A stretch of DNA of 22,732 nt from an uncultured Bacilli bacterium (GCA_947628075.1 CANQYF010000011.1:1-22732), one strand, 5' to 3'. Positions 13,749-22,109 are shown, counted from the stretch's first letter. Notes: generated from the letters alone by a model not told the origin. Program-made: numbers and translations.

Positions 13749-15557
13749 ATGCAAGGGAAAAATATTAGAAATTTTTCAATTATTGCTCATATTGATCATG
13801 GTAAAAGTACCTTGGCTGATCGCATTCTGGAATTAACCGGAGCCGTTTCCAAAAGAGAAATGAAAGATCAACTCTTAGATAGTATGGATATCGAAAGAGA
13901 AAGAGGAATAACAATTAAATTAAATACTGTTAAATTAAAATATAATTATCAAAATCAAGAGTATATTCTAAATTTAATAGATACTCCGGGGCATGTTGAT
14001 TTTTCCTACGAAGTAAGTCGAAGTTTAGCGGCTTGTGAAGGAGCCATTTTAGTAGTAGATGCCGCCCAAGGCATTGAAGCTCAAACGCTTGCTAATCTAT
14101 ATCTAGCTATGAATCAAGATTTAACTATTATTCCCGTTATCAATAAAATTGATTTACCTAATGCAGATATTCCGAAAGTAAAGAAAGAATTACAAGATGT
14201 TTTAGGATTTAAAGATGAAGATATAATTTTAACTAGTGGCAAAACTGGGGAAGGGGTAAAAGAATTATTAGACCGGGTAGTAACAAAAATTCCTGCTCCA
14301 AGAGTAAATACTACAGCTAAAACTCGCGCTTTAATATATGATTCATATTTTGATAGCTATAAAGGTGTTGTGTTGTTAATTAAAGTAGTTGATGGCAAAA
14401 TAAATGTTAAAGATAAAATCAAAATGTTGGCTACTAATAAAATATTTGAAGTTACCGAACTAGGCGTTAAAATGCCTAAAGAACATTTAGTAAATACTTT
14501 AGAAAGTGGTGAAGTTGGCTTTTTAGCAGGAGCCATTAAAGACATATCAAGTGTCCATGTTGGGGATACCATAACCGTTATTGGGAATGAATCCGATGAG
14601 CCATTAGAAGGATATGCGAAAATGAAACCGATGGTTTATTCAGGAATTTACCCAATTGAGGCAAACAAATATGAAGCTTTAAAAGAAGCGTTAGAAAAAT
14701 TGAAATTAAATGATGCTTCTTTAACTTTTGAGCCTGTTACTAGTGAAGCTTTAGGTTTTGGTTTTCATACTGGTTTCTTAGGTCTATTACATTCTGAAAT
14801 AATTACAACAAGATTAGAAAGAGAATTTAATTTAGATATTATTGTAACAAGTCCATCGGTAGTGTATGAAGCTTATTTAACCAATGGTGAAATGATTATC
14901 GTTGATAGTCCAAATAAAATGCCAACACGAGAAAAAATAAAGACGATTAAAGAGCCATATATTTACACTAATATTATTTCTCCCGCTAATTATGTTGGCA
15001 GTATTATGGAACTATGTCAAAATAAAAGAGGAATATATAAAAATATTGAGTACATAAATGATACTAGAGTTAATATTCATTATGAATTACCGTTATCGGA
15101 AGTTGTTTATGACTTTTATGATAAACTTAAAAGCCGAACTAATGGTTATGCTTCGTTTGATTATGATATAATTGGTTATAAAGAAAGCGATTTAGTGAAA
15201 ATGGATATTTTACTTAATGGAGAAAAAGTAGATGCTCTTTCAATGATTATTCATAAAGATTTTGCTTATTCAAAAGGTAGAAGTATAACTGCAAAATTAA
15301 AAGAAGTAATTCCAAAGCAAATGTTTCAAGTTAGTATTCAAGCAAGTATTGGCTCTAAAGTTATTGCAAGAGAAAATATAAGTGCCTTACGTAAAAATGT
15401 TTTAGCCAAATGTTATGGTGGCGATATAACTAGAAAAAGAAAACTTTTAGAGGCACAAAAAGAAGGTAAAAAAAGAATGAAAATGGTCGGAAAAGTTGAA
15501 GTCCCAAGTGAGGCGTTTTTAAGTATTTTAAGGAGTGATGAAAATGGCAATAAATAA
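13749..15557 (+). CDS. lepA: elongation factor 4 (LepA), ribosome-associated GTPase
   Basis: A translational GTPase that acts on stalled or initiating ribosomes. G1 AHIDHGKST, switch region RGITIK, G3 DTPGHVDF and G4 NKIDLP are all present. Domains II, III and the EF-G-like V follow, and the LepA-specific C-terminal domain ends with GGDITRKRKLLEAQKEGKK and GKVEVPSEAFLSIL. ATG 13749 gives 602 residues, the usual LepA length, beginning MQGKNIRNFSIIAHIDHG. An upstream in-frame ATG at 13722 adds nine atypical residues and overlaps a possible -10 (TGATATTAT, 13723-13731). The Shine-Dalgarno (GGTG, 13738-13741) is weak. The next gene starts inside the lepA end. lepA-hemW proximity is as in Bacillus, with one extra gene inserted here. 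Confidence 0.97.
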   Translation: MQGKNIRNFSIIAHIDHGKSTLADRILELTGAVSKREMKDQLLDSMDIERERGITIKLNTVKLKYNYQNQEYILNLIDTPGHVDFSYEVSRSLAACEGAILVVDAAQGIEAQTLANLYLAMNQDLTIIPVINKIDLPNADIPKVKKELQDVLGFKDEDIILTSGKTGEGVKELLDRVVTKIPAPRVNTTAKTRALIYDSYFDSYKGVVLLIKVVDGKINVKDKIKMLATNKIFEVTELGVKMPKEHLVNTLESGEVGFLAGAIKDISSVHVGDTITVIGNESDEPLEGYAKMKPMVYSGIYPIEANKYEALKEALEKLKLNDASLTFEPVTSEALGFGFHTGFLGLLHSEIITTRLEREFNLDIIVTSPSVVYEAYLTNGEMIIVDSPNKMPTREKIKTIKEPYIYTNIISPANYVGSIMELCQNKRGIYKNIEYINDTRVNIHYELPLSEVVYDFYDKLKSRTNGYASFDYDIIGYKESDLVKMDILLNGEKVDALSMIIHKDFAYSKGRSITAKLKEVIPKQMFQVSIQASIGSKVIARENISALRKNVLAKCYGGDITRKRKLLEAQKEGKKRMKMVGKVEVPSEAFLSILRSDENGNK

Positions 15558-16440
15558 TTCTTTTAATTCAGAAGGATATTATCAAATTTTAAGAGAAACT
15601 AAGATGTTAGTGGAACTTTTTTTGAGTACGAATGAATCTGACATATCCCTTGCTAATAGGACGGGTTTTTCTTCTTCCACTATTGGACGAAGACTCACAA
15701 ATAAATCCGTAATATTGCAAGCCTTTCCTGAAAATGGCGAAGAAATATATCAAAAAGTTATGGAGCAAAGAAGAGAAAATTTATTAAGAGGCAAATTAAT
15801 TGGTTCACAAGTTAGTCAAATGAATTATAGTATGAATGACTTACCAAGATTAAGTTTAATTATTTTTGGACTATCAAAAGAAAATCAATTAAAATTGTTA
15901 ATGCATTTGGCTTTAACATTTAGAGTAAAAATAGGCCTTTTAGCATCGCTATTTAGAATTGATGAGAATGAATTATTAAATAATTTATTGGATTATTCAA
16001 AAAATAAAGATGGACTACGGGGAGCATTGAGATACTTAACTACTCAAGATAGAACGGATCAAAATTTAGCAATGCAAAGATTAGTAAATTTTTATTATGA
16101 ATATATTAATGCTATTCGCGGAAAAAATAATCTATCTAAGGAAGAAGTAATGCGGACCGTAACAGATGAAGATGCGCAAAAGTTAGCAAATGAAAAACAT
16201 GAATTTCGTAATAAAATTAGTGAAAAAGAAATTAAAATAATGTTAAATTATCATTTAAAATATGCCTTAAAATTAAATCAAACCGCTAATATTTTCAATG
16301 TTCCATTTGAAACTTTATCAAAAACATTTGATAAATTCGTTACTAATGATGCCGAATTAAGTCAAAGATATGAAGATTTGTTAAACTATAATGTATATCT
16401 TAAAAAGCTAAGTAGTGAAAGTTGGCATCATGTTCGATAA
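15544..16440 (+). CDS. unrecognised protein with three predicted helix-turn-helix segments
   Basis: A 298-residue, probably all-helical soluble protein. Three segments look like helix-turn-helix units: about 20-56 (LANRTGFSSSTIGRRL), about 118-150 (LLASLFRIDENELLNNLL), and about 236-268 (TANIFNVPFETLSKTF). The first resembles HTHs of SpoIIID/sigma-like regulators, but overall family membership is not recognised. AGGAG (15531-15535) best fits ATG 15544; GTG 15535 and ATG 15538 are in-frame alternatives. It overlaps the lepA end by 14 bases and hemW by about 11 bases, so it is an integral operon member. DNA or RNA binding is an inference from the HTH pattern. Confidence 0.7.
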   Translation: MAINNSFNSEGYYQILRETKMLVELFLSTNESDISLANRTGFSSSTIGRRLTNKSVILQAFPENGEEIYQKVMEQRRENLLRGKLIGSQVSQMNYSMNDLPRLSLIIFGLSKENQLKLLMHLALTFRVKIGLLASLFRIDENELLNNLLDYSKNKDGLRGALRYLTTQDRTDQNLAMQRLVNFYYEYINAIRGKNNLSKEEVMRTVTDEDAQKLANEKHEFRNKISEKEIKIMLNYHLKYALKLNQTANIFNVPFETLSKTFDKFVTNDAELSQRYEDLLNYNVYLKKLSSESWHHVR

Positions 16441-17524
16441 TAGTATTAGTGTCTACATTCATATTCCTTTTTGTCAAAAAATATGCACTTATTGTGACTT
16501 TTGTAAGGTTTTATATAATAAAGAGTGGGCTGTAAATTATTTAAAAAAATTAAAAGAAGAAATTAATGAAAGATATATGGGGGAGGATATTAAAACCATT
16601 TATATTGGTGGGGGAACTCCTAGTTGTCTTTCATTAAAAGAAATTGAGTATTTACTTTCCTTAACCAAATTTTTTAAAATAACTAAATTAGAAGAATTCA
16701 CTTTTGAATGTAATATTGAGGATATAAATGTGGAATTACTTAAATTATTAAAAGAATATGGTGTAAATAGGTTAAGTATCGGAATTGAATCATTTGATAC
16801 AGAAAATTTATTATTAATGAAAAGGACTTGTTCTTATAAAGATACTTTAGCTAAAATGGAACTCATGAGATCATTAGGGTTTAATAATATTAATTTAGAT
16901 TTAATTTATGCATTACCTAAGGAATCATTAAATATTGTTAAAAATGATTTAAAATTATTATTAAAACTAAATCCCGAACACATTAGTACTTATAGTTTAA
17001 TGATTGAAGATAATACTTTTTTGAGCTACCGTAAAATCCATAGTATTGATGATGAAATAGATGCTAAAATGTATGAATATATCTGTAAAAAATTAACTAA
17101 AAGTGGTTATACTCACTACGAAGTTAGTAATTTTGCGAAACCTGGTTATTTTTCTAAACATAATTTATGTTATTGGAATAATTTAGAATATTATGGCTTT
17201 GGCTGTGGTGCATCGGGTTATATTGCCGGAGTAAGATATAATAATACCCGTAGTTTATCAAATTATCTAAAAGGTGAATATATAAGTAGTGATGAACTTC
17301 TTTCTAAAGAAAAGATAATGGAATATGAACTTATTTTAGGATTGCGGAAATTAGAGGGCATTAATTTAAAAGAATTCTATGATAAATATCATGTAAATAT
17401 GCAAAGCTTATTTCCTATTAAACCGCTTTTAAAAAATGGTGATTTAATTTATAAAGAAGGAAATATTGCTATTAATCCTGATAAATTGTATATTATGAAT
17501 GAAATTCTTTTGAAATTAGTATAA
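16430..17524 (+). CDS. hemW: HemW-like radical SAM protein (heme chaperone)
   Basis: A radical SAM protein of the HemN/HemW family. The 4Fe-4S motif C15-xxx-C19-xx-C22 occurs in IPFCQKICTYCDFCK, followed by the glycine-rich SAM motif YIGGGTPS. Further landmarks are RLSIGIESFD, NLDLIYALP and a C-terminal HemN-type domain (YGFGCGASGY). The CxxxCxxC-D-F form and 364-residue length fit HemW, which binds and delivers heme, rather than true coproporphyrinogen dehydrogenase HemN. It is often annotated as oxygen-independent coproporphyrinogen oxidase. ATG 16430 is inside the previous gene's end; GTG 16415 is an alternative. No clear Shine-Dalgarno, so it is probably translationally coupled. No other heme gene is in the window. 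Confidence 0.9.
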   Translation: MFDNSISVYIHIPFCQKICTYCDFCKVLYNKEWAVNYLKKLKEEINERYMGEDIKTIYIGGGTPSCLSLKEIEYLLSLTKFFKITKLEEFTFECNIEDINVELLKLLKEYGVNRLSIGIESFDTENLLLMKRTCSYKDTLAKMELMRSLGFNNINLDLIYALPKESLNIVKNDLKLLLKLNPEHISTYSLMIEDNTFLSYRKIHSIDDEIDAKMYEYICKKLTKSGYTHYEVSNFAKPGYFSKHNLCYWNNLEYYGFGCGASGYIAGVRYNNTRSLSNYLKGEYISSDELLSKEKIMEYELILGLRKLEGINLKEFYDKYHVNMQSLFPIKPLLKNGDLIYKEGNIAINPDKLYIMNEILLKLV

Positions 17525-17570
17525 AATTATCTATCTTTTTCCATAATAATATAGGAAATGGGTAATATTT

Positions 17571-17987
17571 ATGCTCAATGATTTAAAGATACTGAATGGC
17601 AATTTAGATTTAAAATTTGATAAATATACTTATGAATATACAGTAGAGGTTGAAAATGATATTGATCATTTAGAAATATCTTATAAACTAGATGAGAACG
17701 CTAACATTGAAATTATTAATAATGAGTTAAGGGAAGAAGAAAATATTGTAACAATTAAAGTTAGTGATGAAAAATCAGAAGAAATATATACATTATATGT
17801 CCATAAAGATGAAGAAGTAGTAAGTGGAATTGATAATTATAAAAAGAATTTAGAAGTTATCAAAGAAGAAGAGATAAATGTTTATCAAGTACAAATTTTA
17901 AGTATCAGTGTTTTTTTAATCATCATAATTATATTTACATTTTTGTTTGGAAGAAAAAATAAAATTAATAAAAATAAAATCATTTAG
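17571..17987 (+). CDS. cadherin-like beta-sandwich domain protein with C-terminal membrane helix
   Basis: A 138-residue protein in two parts. Residues 1-85 fit the cadherin-like beta-sandwich domain seen in bacterial surface proteins: LNDLKILNGNLDLKFD, then YTYEYTVEVEND, and EEIYTLYVHKDE as the closing strand. A linker follows, then one strongly hydrophobic helix (about 108-126) and a basic tail RKNKINKNKII. There is no signal peptide, and an in-frame stop upstream of ATG 17571 rules out a longer start that would add one. The basic tail predicts a cytoplasmic C-terminus, which would place the beta domain outside with no obvious export signal. Function unknown. It lies between hemW and the GDPD-like gene on the same strand. 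Confidence 0.7.
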   Translation: MLNDLKILNGNLDLKFDKYTYEYTVEVENDIDHLEISYKLDENANIEIINNELREEENIVTIKVSDEKSEEIYTLYVHKDEEVVSGIDNYKKNLEVIKEEEINVYQVQILSISVFLIIIIIFTFLFGRKNKINKNKII

Positions 17988-18009
17988 TATTATTTACTAG
18001 GTGATTTTT

Positions 18010-18591
18010 TTGTTTAAATTAATAAAACATCGAGGTATACATGATGAAGATATCCATGAAAATACTTATGAAGCCATAAAAAATGCATTTAATAATTCTA
18101 AATATGTAGGAGTAGAATTCGACATCAGGGAAACCCTTGATCATGAATTTGTTATCTTTCATAATGCTTATTTTAATAATAAACTTATAAGTAATACCAA
18201 ATATAAAGATTTACCTAAATATGTTCCAAAATTAAAAGATATATTAAAAATAAATAGTAATAAAATATTTTTATTAGAAATTAAAAATATTAGTAGTTTT
18301 TCTAAATTTATTTTTTTATTGCAAAAATATAATAATAAGAAAATCTATGTCATGAGTTTTTCTAATAATTTAATTAATAAAGTAGATGTAAATGATAGGC
18401 ATTATAAAATTGGTATTTTAAATTATGTTTTAAATACTAATAAAGATATTAAAAAATTAGATTTTATTTGTATTTTAAATAGTTTACTTAATGAAAATAT
18501 TTTAAATATTCTATCTGATAAAGAAGTATTTTCTTATGGAATTTTTGAAAATTTAAAATATGAAAATGTTTATTATATAGTGGATCAATAA
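18010..18591 (+). CDS. short glycerophosphodiester phosphodiesterase family protein
   Basis: The GDPD family hydrolyses glycerophosphodiesters to glycerol-3-phosphate and an alcohol. The catalytic elements are visible: H7-R8-G9, ENT at 17-19, E36 and D38 (VEFDIRET), H51 (FHN), and E90 in LLEIK. The usual His-Asp pair is His-Asn here, but the listed metal and acid/base residues are kept, so activity is plausible. At 193 residues it is shorter than typical (~240), and the C-terminal barrel strands are poorly recognisable. TTG 18010 is preferred because AGGTGAT (17999-18005) is a Shine-Dalgarno that overlaps the alternative GTG at 18001. No signal peptide, so a cytoplasmic enzyme. It begins 22 bases after the beta-sandwich gene. 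Confidence 0.75.
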   Translation: MFKLIKHRGIHDEDIHENTYEAIKNAFNNSKYVGVEFDIRETLDHEFVIFHNAYFNNKLISNTKYKDLPKYVPKLKDILKINSNKIFLLEIKNISSFSKFIFLLQKYNNKKIYVMSFSNNLINKVDVNDRHYKIGILNYVLNTNKDIKKLDFICILNSLLNENILNILSDKEVFSYGIFENLKYENVYYIVDQ

Positions 18592-18655
18592 AAGATTTAT
18601 TAAATAACTACTTTTTTTTCAATTTTTATTGTATAATTTTGATAGGTGATACTTT

Positions 18656-19744
18656 ATGAAAATGATTATTTCTGCTGGGGGAACCGGTGGTCATATATAT
18701 CCAGCTTTAGCTATTATTAAAAAATTTCAAGAAAAAGATCCCAATTTTGAAGTATTATATATAGGTACTCATGACCGAATGGAAAATGAAATTGTCCCTA
18801 AAAATGGAATTCCTTATGAATCAATCAAAATTTATGGCTTTAGTAAAAAGAAGATTGGTAAAGATTTTTATAATATTGCTCTTATTATTAAAGCCTATAA
18901 TAAATGTCTTAAGATTATCGATAAATTTAAACCTGATATTATCGTGGGAGTTGGTGGTTATGTAACTTTTCCAGTTATTTTAGCTGCTAAAAAAAGAAAA
19001 ATAAAATGTGCTTTACATGAACAAAATATGATTCCTGGCAAAACTAATAAATTTTTAAGTCGGGGTGTTAATGCAGTATTTACAACCTTTGAAACTAGTA
19101 AAGATTATTTTGATAAATGTGTAAATTGTATTTATACTGGTCATCCTTGTACTGATAATGTAGGGAAACTAAAAGCAGTTTCTAAAGAATCGCTGGGACT
19201 TGATAAAGATAAGAAGTTAGTGATGATTACTTCAGGCTCTCAAGGTAGTAAGGGGTTAAATGGTAAATTAATTCAATTTCTAAAAATGGTTAAAAATGCT
19301 AGTTATGAAGTTCTAGTAGTAACAGGTAAAAATAATTATGAAGAATTTACAACAGAAAATCAATTTAGTAAAAATGTTAAAATAATCCCTTATTTAGATA
19401 ATATGGCCGCCTTTTTTAAAAATTGTGATTTAGTAATAGGTCGAAGTGGAGCGGGGACTGTATGTGAACTTTTAGCATCTCATACGCCTTCCATCCTAAT
19501 ACCTAGTCCTAATGTAGCCAATAATCATCAATATTATAATGCCTTAGGGGTAGAAGAAGCTAAAATGGCTATTATGATTGAAGAAAAAGATTTAGATAGT
19601 CAAAATTTATATCAAAAAGTTAATTCCTTATTAAAAGGTGATGATGAATATCAAACTCTTAAAAATAATTTAAATAAATATCAAAAACCTAATGCCAGTG
19701 AAAAAATATATAAAAGTATTAAGGAGATTGTTAAAAATGTTTAG
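18656..19744 (+). CDS. murG: MurG, lipid II-forming GlcNAc transferase
   Basis: Transfers GlcNAc from UDP-GlcNAc to lipid I at the inner membrane face, giving lipid II for peptidoglycan. The 362 residues contain the N-terminal loop GGTGGHIYPALA (8-19), GVGGYVTFPVILAA, LHEQNMIPGKTN, and the second glycine-rich loop GSQGSKG. The donor-site block GRSGAGTVCELLASHTPSILIP follows. ATG 18656 follows AGGTGAT (18644-18650). A TATAAT at 18632-18637, without a convincing -35, could be the -10 of the murG-murB-divIB-queH chain. The order murG-murB-divIB is that of the Bacillus division and cell wall cluster. This shows the organism makes a cell wall. Confidence 0.96.
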   Translation: MKMIISAGGTGGHIYPALAIIKKFQEKDPNFEVLYIGTHDRMENEIVPKNGIPYESIKIYGFSKKKIGKDFYNIALIIKAYNKCLKIIDKFKPDIIVGVGGYVTFPVILAAKKRKIKCALHEQNMIPGKTNKFLSRGVNAVFTTFETSKDYFDKCVNCIYTGHPCTDNVGKLKAVSKESLGLDKDKKLVMITSGSQGSKGLNGKLIQFLKMVKNASYEVLVVTGKNNYEEFTTENQFSKNVKIIPYLDNMAAFFKNCDLVIGRSGAGTVCELLASHTPSILIPSPNVANNHQYYNALGVEEAKMAIMIEEKDLDSQNLYQKVNSLLKGDDEYQTLKNNLNKYQKPNASEKIYKSIKEIVKNV

Positions 19745-20615
19745 TGGGTGTGGCGAAATAATTGAAAATGCTTCTTTAGAATCTTATAATACTTTTGGAA
19801 TTAAAACATCTTCTAAATATTTAATTAAACCCTATAGTACCGAAGAATTACTAAATTTAATGAATGAATTAACTAATAAAAAAATAAAATATTTAGTATT
19901 AGGTAAAGGTTCAAATGTTTTATTGCCAGATACTGAATTTAAGGGAGCAGTTATCAGTTTAGAATATTTAAATAAGATAGAATTTCAAGATAATTTAGTT
20001 ACTGCTGAAGGTGGCATTAGTTTAGGTGCTTTAGCTAAATATACAATAGATCATAATTTAGAAGGACTTCATTATTTAGCATTAATTCCTGGTTCTTTAG
20101 GGGGAGCATTATATGGTAATGTTGGTTCTTTTGGCCATGAAATATATGAATATGTAGAAAGTGTAGAAGTAATTCGTAATAATACTCTAATTAAATTAGA
20201 TAAAAGTGATATCAAATATAGCTATCGCTATACGTCATTTAAAGAAAATAATGATATAATAGTAAAGGCAACTCTTAAATTAACAGAGACTAAGAATAAA
20301 GAAGAATTATTAGACTTTATAAATACTACTAGAAAAAAACGTTTAGAAACTCAACCATTAGAGTATAAAAATGCGGGCAGTGTTTTTAAAAATCCACCTC
20401 AAGATTATGCAGGTAGATTAATTGAAAGTCTAAATTTAAAAGGTTATCGCCTTGGGGATGCCGAAGTATCAGAAAAGCATGCTAATTTTATTATTAACAG
20501 AAATAACGCAACTAGTAATGATATTGAAAAATTAATTAATTATATAAAAGAAGAAGTTTATAAAGCCTATAAAATAGAATTGGAATTAGAAATTAATATA
20601 ATAAAGTGGGATTAA
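19737..20615 (+). CDS. murB: UDP-N-acetylenolpyruvoylglucosamine reductase MurB
   Basis: A flavoenzyme reducing UDP-GlcNAc-enolpyruvate to UDP-MurNAc. FAD-binding elements VLGKGSNVLLPD and LIPGSLGGALYGNVGSFGHE are present. The NAGSVFKNP segment holds the catalytic serine, and a C-terminal SEKHANFIINRNNAT segment precedes the distal helix. At 292 residues it is a normal size for the Gram-positive type. ATG 19737 is chosen, since AAGGAG (19721-19726) lies upstream and the N-terminus then aligns with the family. It overlaps the murG end by 8 bases, implying coupling. Confidence 0.95.
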   Translation: MFSGCGEIIENASLESYNTFGIKTSSKYLIKPYSTEELLNLMNELTNKKIKYLVLGKGSNVLLPDTEFKGAVISLEYLNKIEFQDNLVTAEGGISLGALAKYTIDHNLEGLHYLALIPGSLGGALYGNVGSFGHEIYEYVESVEVIRNNTLIKLDKSDIKYSYRYTSFKENNDIIVKATLKLTETKNKEELLDFINTTRKKRLETQPLEYKNAGSVFKNPPQDYAGRLIESLNLKGYRLGDAEVSEKHANFIINRNNATSNDIEKLINYIKEEVYKAYKIELELEINIIKWD

Positions 20616-20617
20616 AT

Positions 20618-21370
20618 ATGAATAAAAAAGGACATAAAAAAAGATTAAAAATACGAGGATTATTAGTAATAATTTTATTTATTTATTTACTTGGTAATAT
20701 TATTTATTATTTTGTGAGAATGCCTCTTAAAAATATTGAAATAACCGGTAATACTTATCTTAAAAATAATGATATTACAAATTATTTAAATTTAGATGGT
20801 ATATTATATATAAAGGCAAATACCCCTAAAATTAAAAAAGAATTATTAAAATTAGATTTAGTAAAAAATGCGAAAGTAACTAAAAATTTATTTGGGACTT
20901 TAAAAATAGAAATAGAAGAAGAAGATATTTTATTTTATAATTTAAATAGTAAAAAAATTGTGTTAGCAAGTGGCAAAGAAATAGAATATGATAAAGAATT
21001 TTTAGGAATACCAATTCTTATCAATATAGTCCCAGATGCAATTTATAAAGAATTTATCGAAAAATTAATAAAAGTAGATAAAAATATTTTAAGTCAAGTT
21101 AGTGAAATGGAATATAGTCCATCAGTTATTAATGATAAAGTAGTTGATGATAAAAGATTTTTATTTAGGATGAATGATGGTAATACAATTTATATAAATA
21201 CAATAAATATTGAAAAGATTAATGATTATTTGGAAATTTATGAAGCAATAGTGAATAAAAATGGGGATATTAATGGTTGTTTATACCTAGATAGTAATAG
21301 CGAAAATAATCATTTTAATAACTGTGAAAGTGAAAAAATAGAAGTAGATGAAGATAATGAACAAAATTAA
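20618..21370 (+). CDS. divIB: cell division protein DivIB/FtsQ
   Basis: A bitopic division protein that scaffolds the FtsL/DivIC-FtsW-FtsI complex. A short basic N-terminus (NKKGHKKRLKIR) is followed by one membrane helix (about 13-33), then the POTRA domain opening with MPLKNIEITGNTYLKNNDI. The FtsQ beta domain and an acidic tail (SEKIEVDEDNEQN) complete it. 250 residues, the usual length. ATG 20618 lies 2 bases after the murB stop; AGTGGG at the end of murB acts as Shine-Dalgarno, and the GTG at 20606 is within it. The position after murG-murB is as in Bacillus. The last ~14 bases overlap the next gene. Confidence 0.9.
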   Translation: MNKKGHKKRLKIRGLLVIILFIYLLGNIIYYFVRMPLKNIEITGNTYLKNNDITNYLNLDGILYIKANTPKIKKELLKLDLVKNAKVTKNLFGTLKIEIEEEDILFYNLNSKKIVLASGKEIEYDKEFLGIPILINIVPDAIYKEFIEKLIKVDKNILSQVSEMEYSPSVINDKVVDDKRFLFRMNDGNTIYINTINIEKINDYLEIYEAIVNKNGDINGCLYLDSNSENNHFNNCESEKIEVDEDNEQN

Positions 21371-21968
21371 TTATGATCATGAATTAGAAAATATTATTAA
21401 TAATTTAAGTTATCGTCCCAAGTTACTATTACATAGTTGTTGTGGTCCATGTTCTTCTTATGTAATTACATATTTAAAAGATTATTTTGATATAACAGTT
21501 CTTTATTATAATCCTAATATAGAACCAATAAGCGAATATGAAAAAAGAAAAAAAGAACAAATTAGATTAATTAGAGAATTAAATTTACCAAATGTATCTA
21601 TTATGGATATTGACTATGATAATCATACTTATAGAGATTATGTAAAGGGACATGAAAATGATCCCGAGGGTGGAGCTAGATGTCATCTTTGTTATAGATT
21701 AAGATTAGAAAAGACAGTAGAAATTGCTAAAGAAAATAATTTTGAATATTTTGGTACTACTCTTACCGTTAGTCCTTATAAAAATGCGGAAGTTTTAAAT
21801 AAAATTGGAGAATATTTAGCAAGTACATATAATGTTAAATGGTTATATAGTGATTTTAAGAAAAAAGATGGCTATAAAAAATCAATTGAATTATCTAAAA
21901 AATATAATTTATATAGACAAGATTATTGTGGATGCGATTTTAGCAATTATCATAATATTGAAGAATAA
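21357..21968 (+). CDS. queH: epoxyqueuosine reductase QueH
   Basis: Catalyses the last step of queuosine synthesis in tRNA, reducing epoxyqueuosine; the non-cobalamin alternative to QueG (former DUF208). Signature elements are LLLHSCCGPCS (C28, C29, C32), EGGARCHLCYRLRLEKT, FGTTLTVSPYKNAEVLN and YRQDYCGCDFS. The paired cysteines bind the iron-sulfur cluster and second metal in this family. 203 residues from ATG 21357; ATG 21348 is an in-frame alternative. Neither has a strong Shine-Dalgarno, and both lie inside divIB, so translation is probably coupled. Other queuosine genes are not in the window. Confidence 0.93.
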   Translation: MNKINYDHELENIINNLSYRPKLLLHSCCGPCSSYVITYLKDYFDITVLYYNPNIEPISEYEKRKKEQIRLIRELNLPNVSIMDIDYDNHTYRDYVKGHENDPEGGARCHLCYRLRLEKTVEIAKENNFEYFGTTLTVSPYKNAEVLNKIGEYLASTYNVKWLYSDFKKKDGYKKSIELSKKYNLYRQDYCGCDFSNYHNIEE

Positions 21969-21990
21969 TTATTAAAACGCATTTTTTTCT

Positions 21991-22019
21991 TGTATAAAAG
22001 CATATAATTTGTTACAATA
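21991..22019 (+). promoter_or_regulatory. promoter of rpsB
   Basis: TTGTAT (21991-21996), a 17-base spacer and extended -10 TG-T-TACAAT (22011-22019) predict a start near 22026 and a leader of about 115 bases. A second TATAAT at 22004-22009 is nearby without a matching -35. Confidence 0.65.
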
Positions 22020-22046
22020 GGTATGGCTTTAAAAGTCAAATAGACA

Positions 22047-22109
22047 TTAATTTTTAGCCTACGCCGAGTGCTCAAATAATATTTGAGTGGTAAGGGTATT
22101 AAAAATTAA
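22047..22109 (+). promoter_or_regulatory. structured 5' leader RNA of rpsB (candidate autoregulatory element)
   Basis: A perfect 10-bp outer helix, TTAATTTTTA (22047-22056) with TAAAAATTAA (22100-22109), encloses an imperfect middle helix (TAC/GTA plus CC/GG, 22060-22065 with 22094-22098). A perfect 7-bp apical hairpin, CTCAAAT/ATTTGAG (22071-22077 with 22081-22087), caps it. It lies between the predicted transcription start and the rpsB Shine-Dalgarno (AAAGGAAG, 22121-22128). No T-tract follows, so control of translation is more likely than termination. S2 represses its own rpsB-tsf mRNA through a leader in E. coli; a similar role here is inference. Confidence 0.6.

Noticed and set aside
14357..14572. 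Minus-strand 71-aa open frame
   Set aside because: Shadow inside lepA.
16415..16429. GTG start for hemW at 16415
   Set aside because: It would add five residues not typical of the family; ATG 16430 gives the usual short N-terminus before the SVYIHIPFC motif, although neither has a good Shine-Dalgarno.
18592..18620. Possible terminator before murG (AAAAG...CTTTT followed by T-run)
   Set aside because: The pairing is almost all A-T with a poor inner stem; not distinguishable from chance in this composition.
18771..18965. Plus-strand 64-aa open frame in another phase
   Set aside because: Alternative frame within murG; no supporting signals.
21969..21990. Terminator after queH
   Set aside because: There is a T-run but no convincing hairpin before it.
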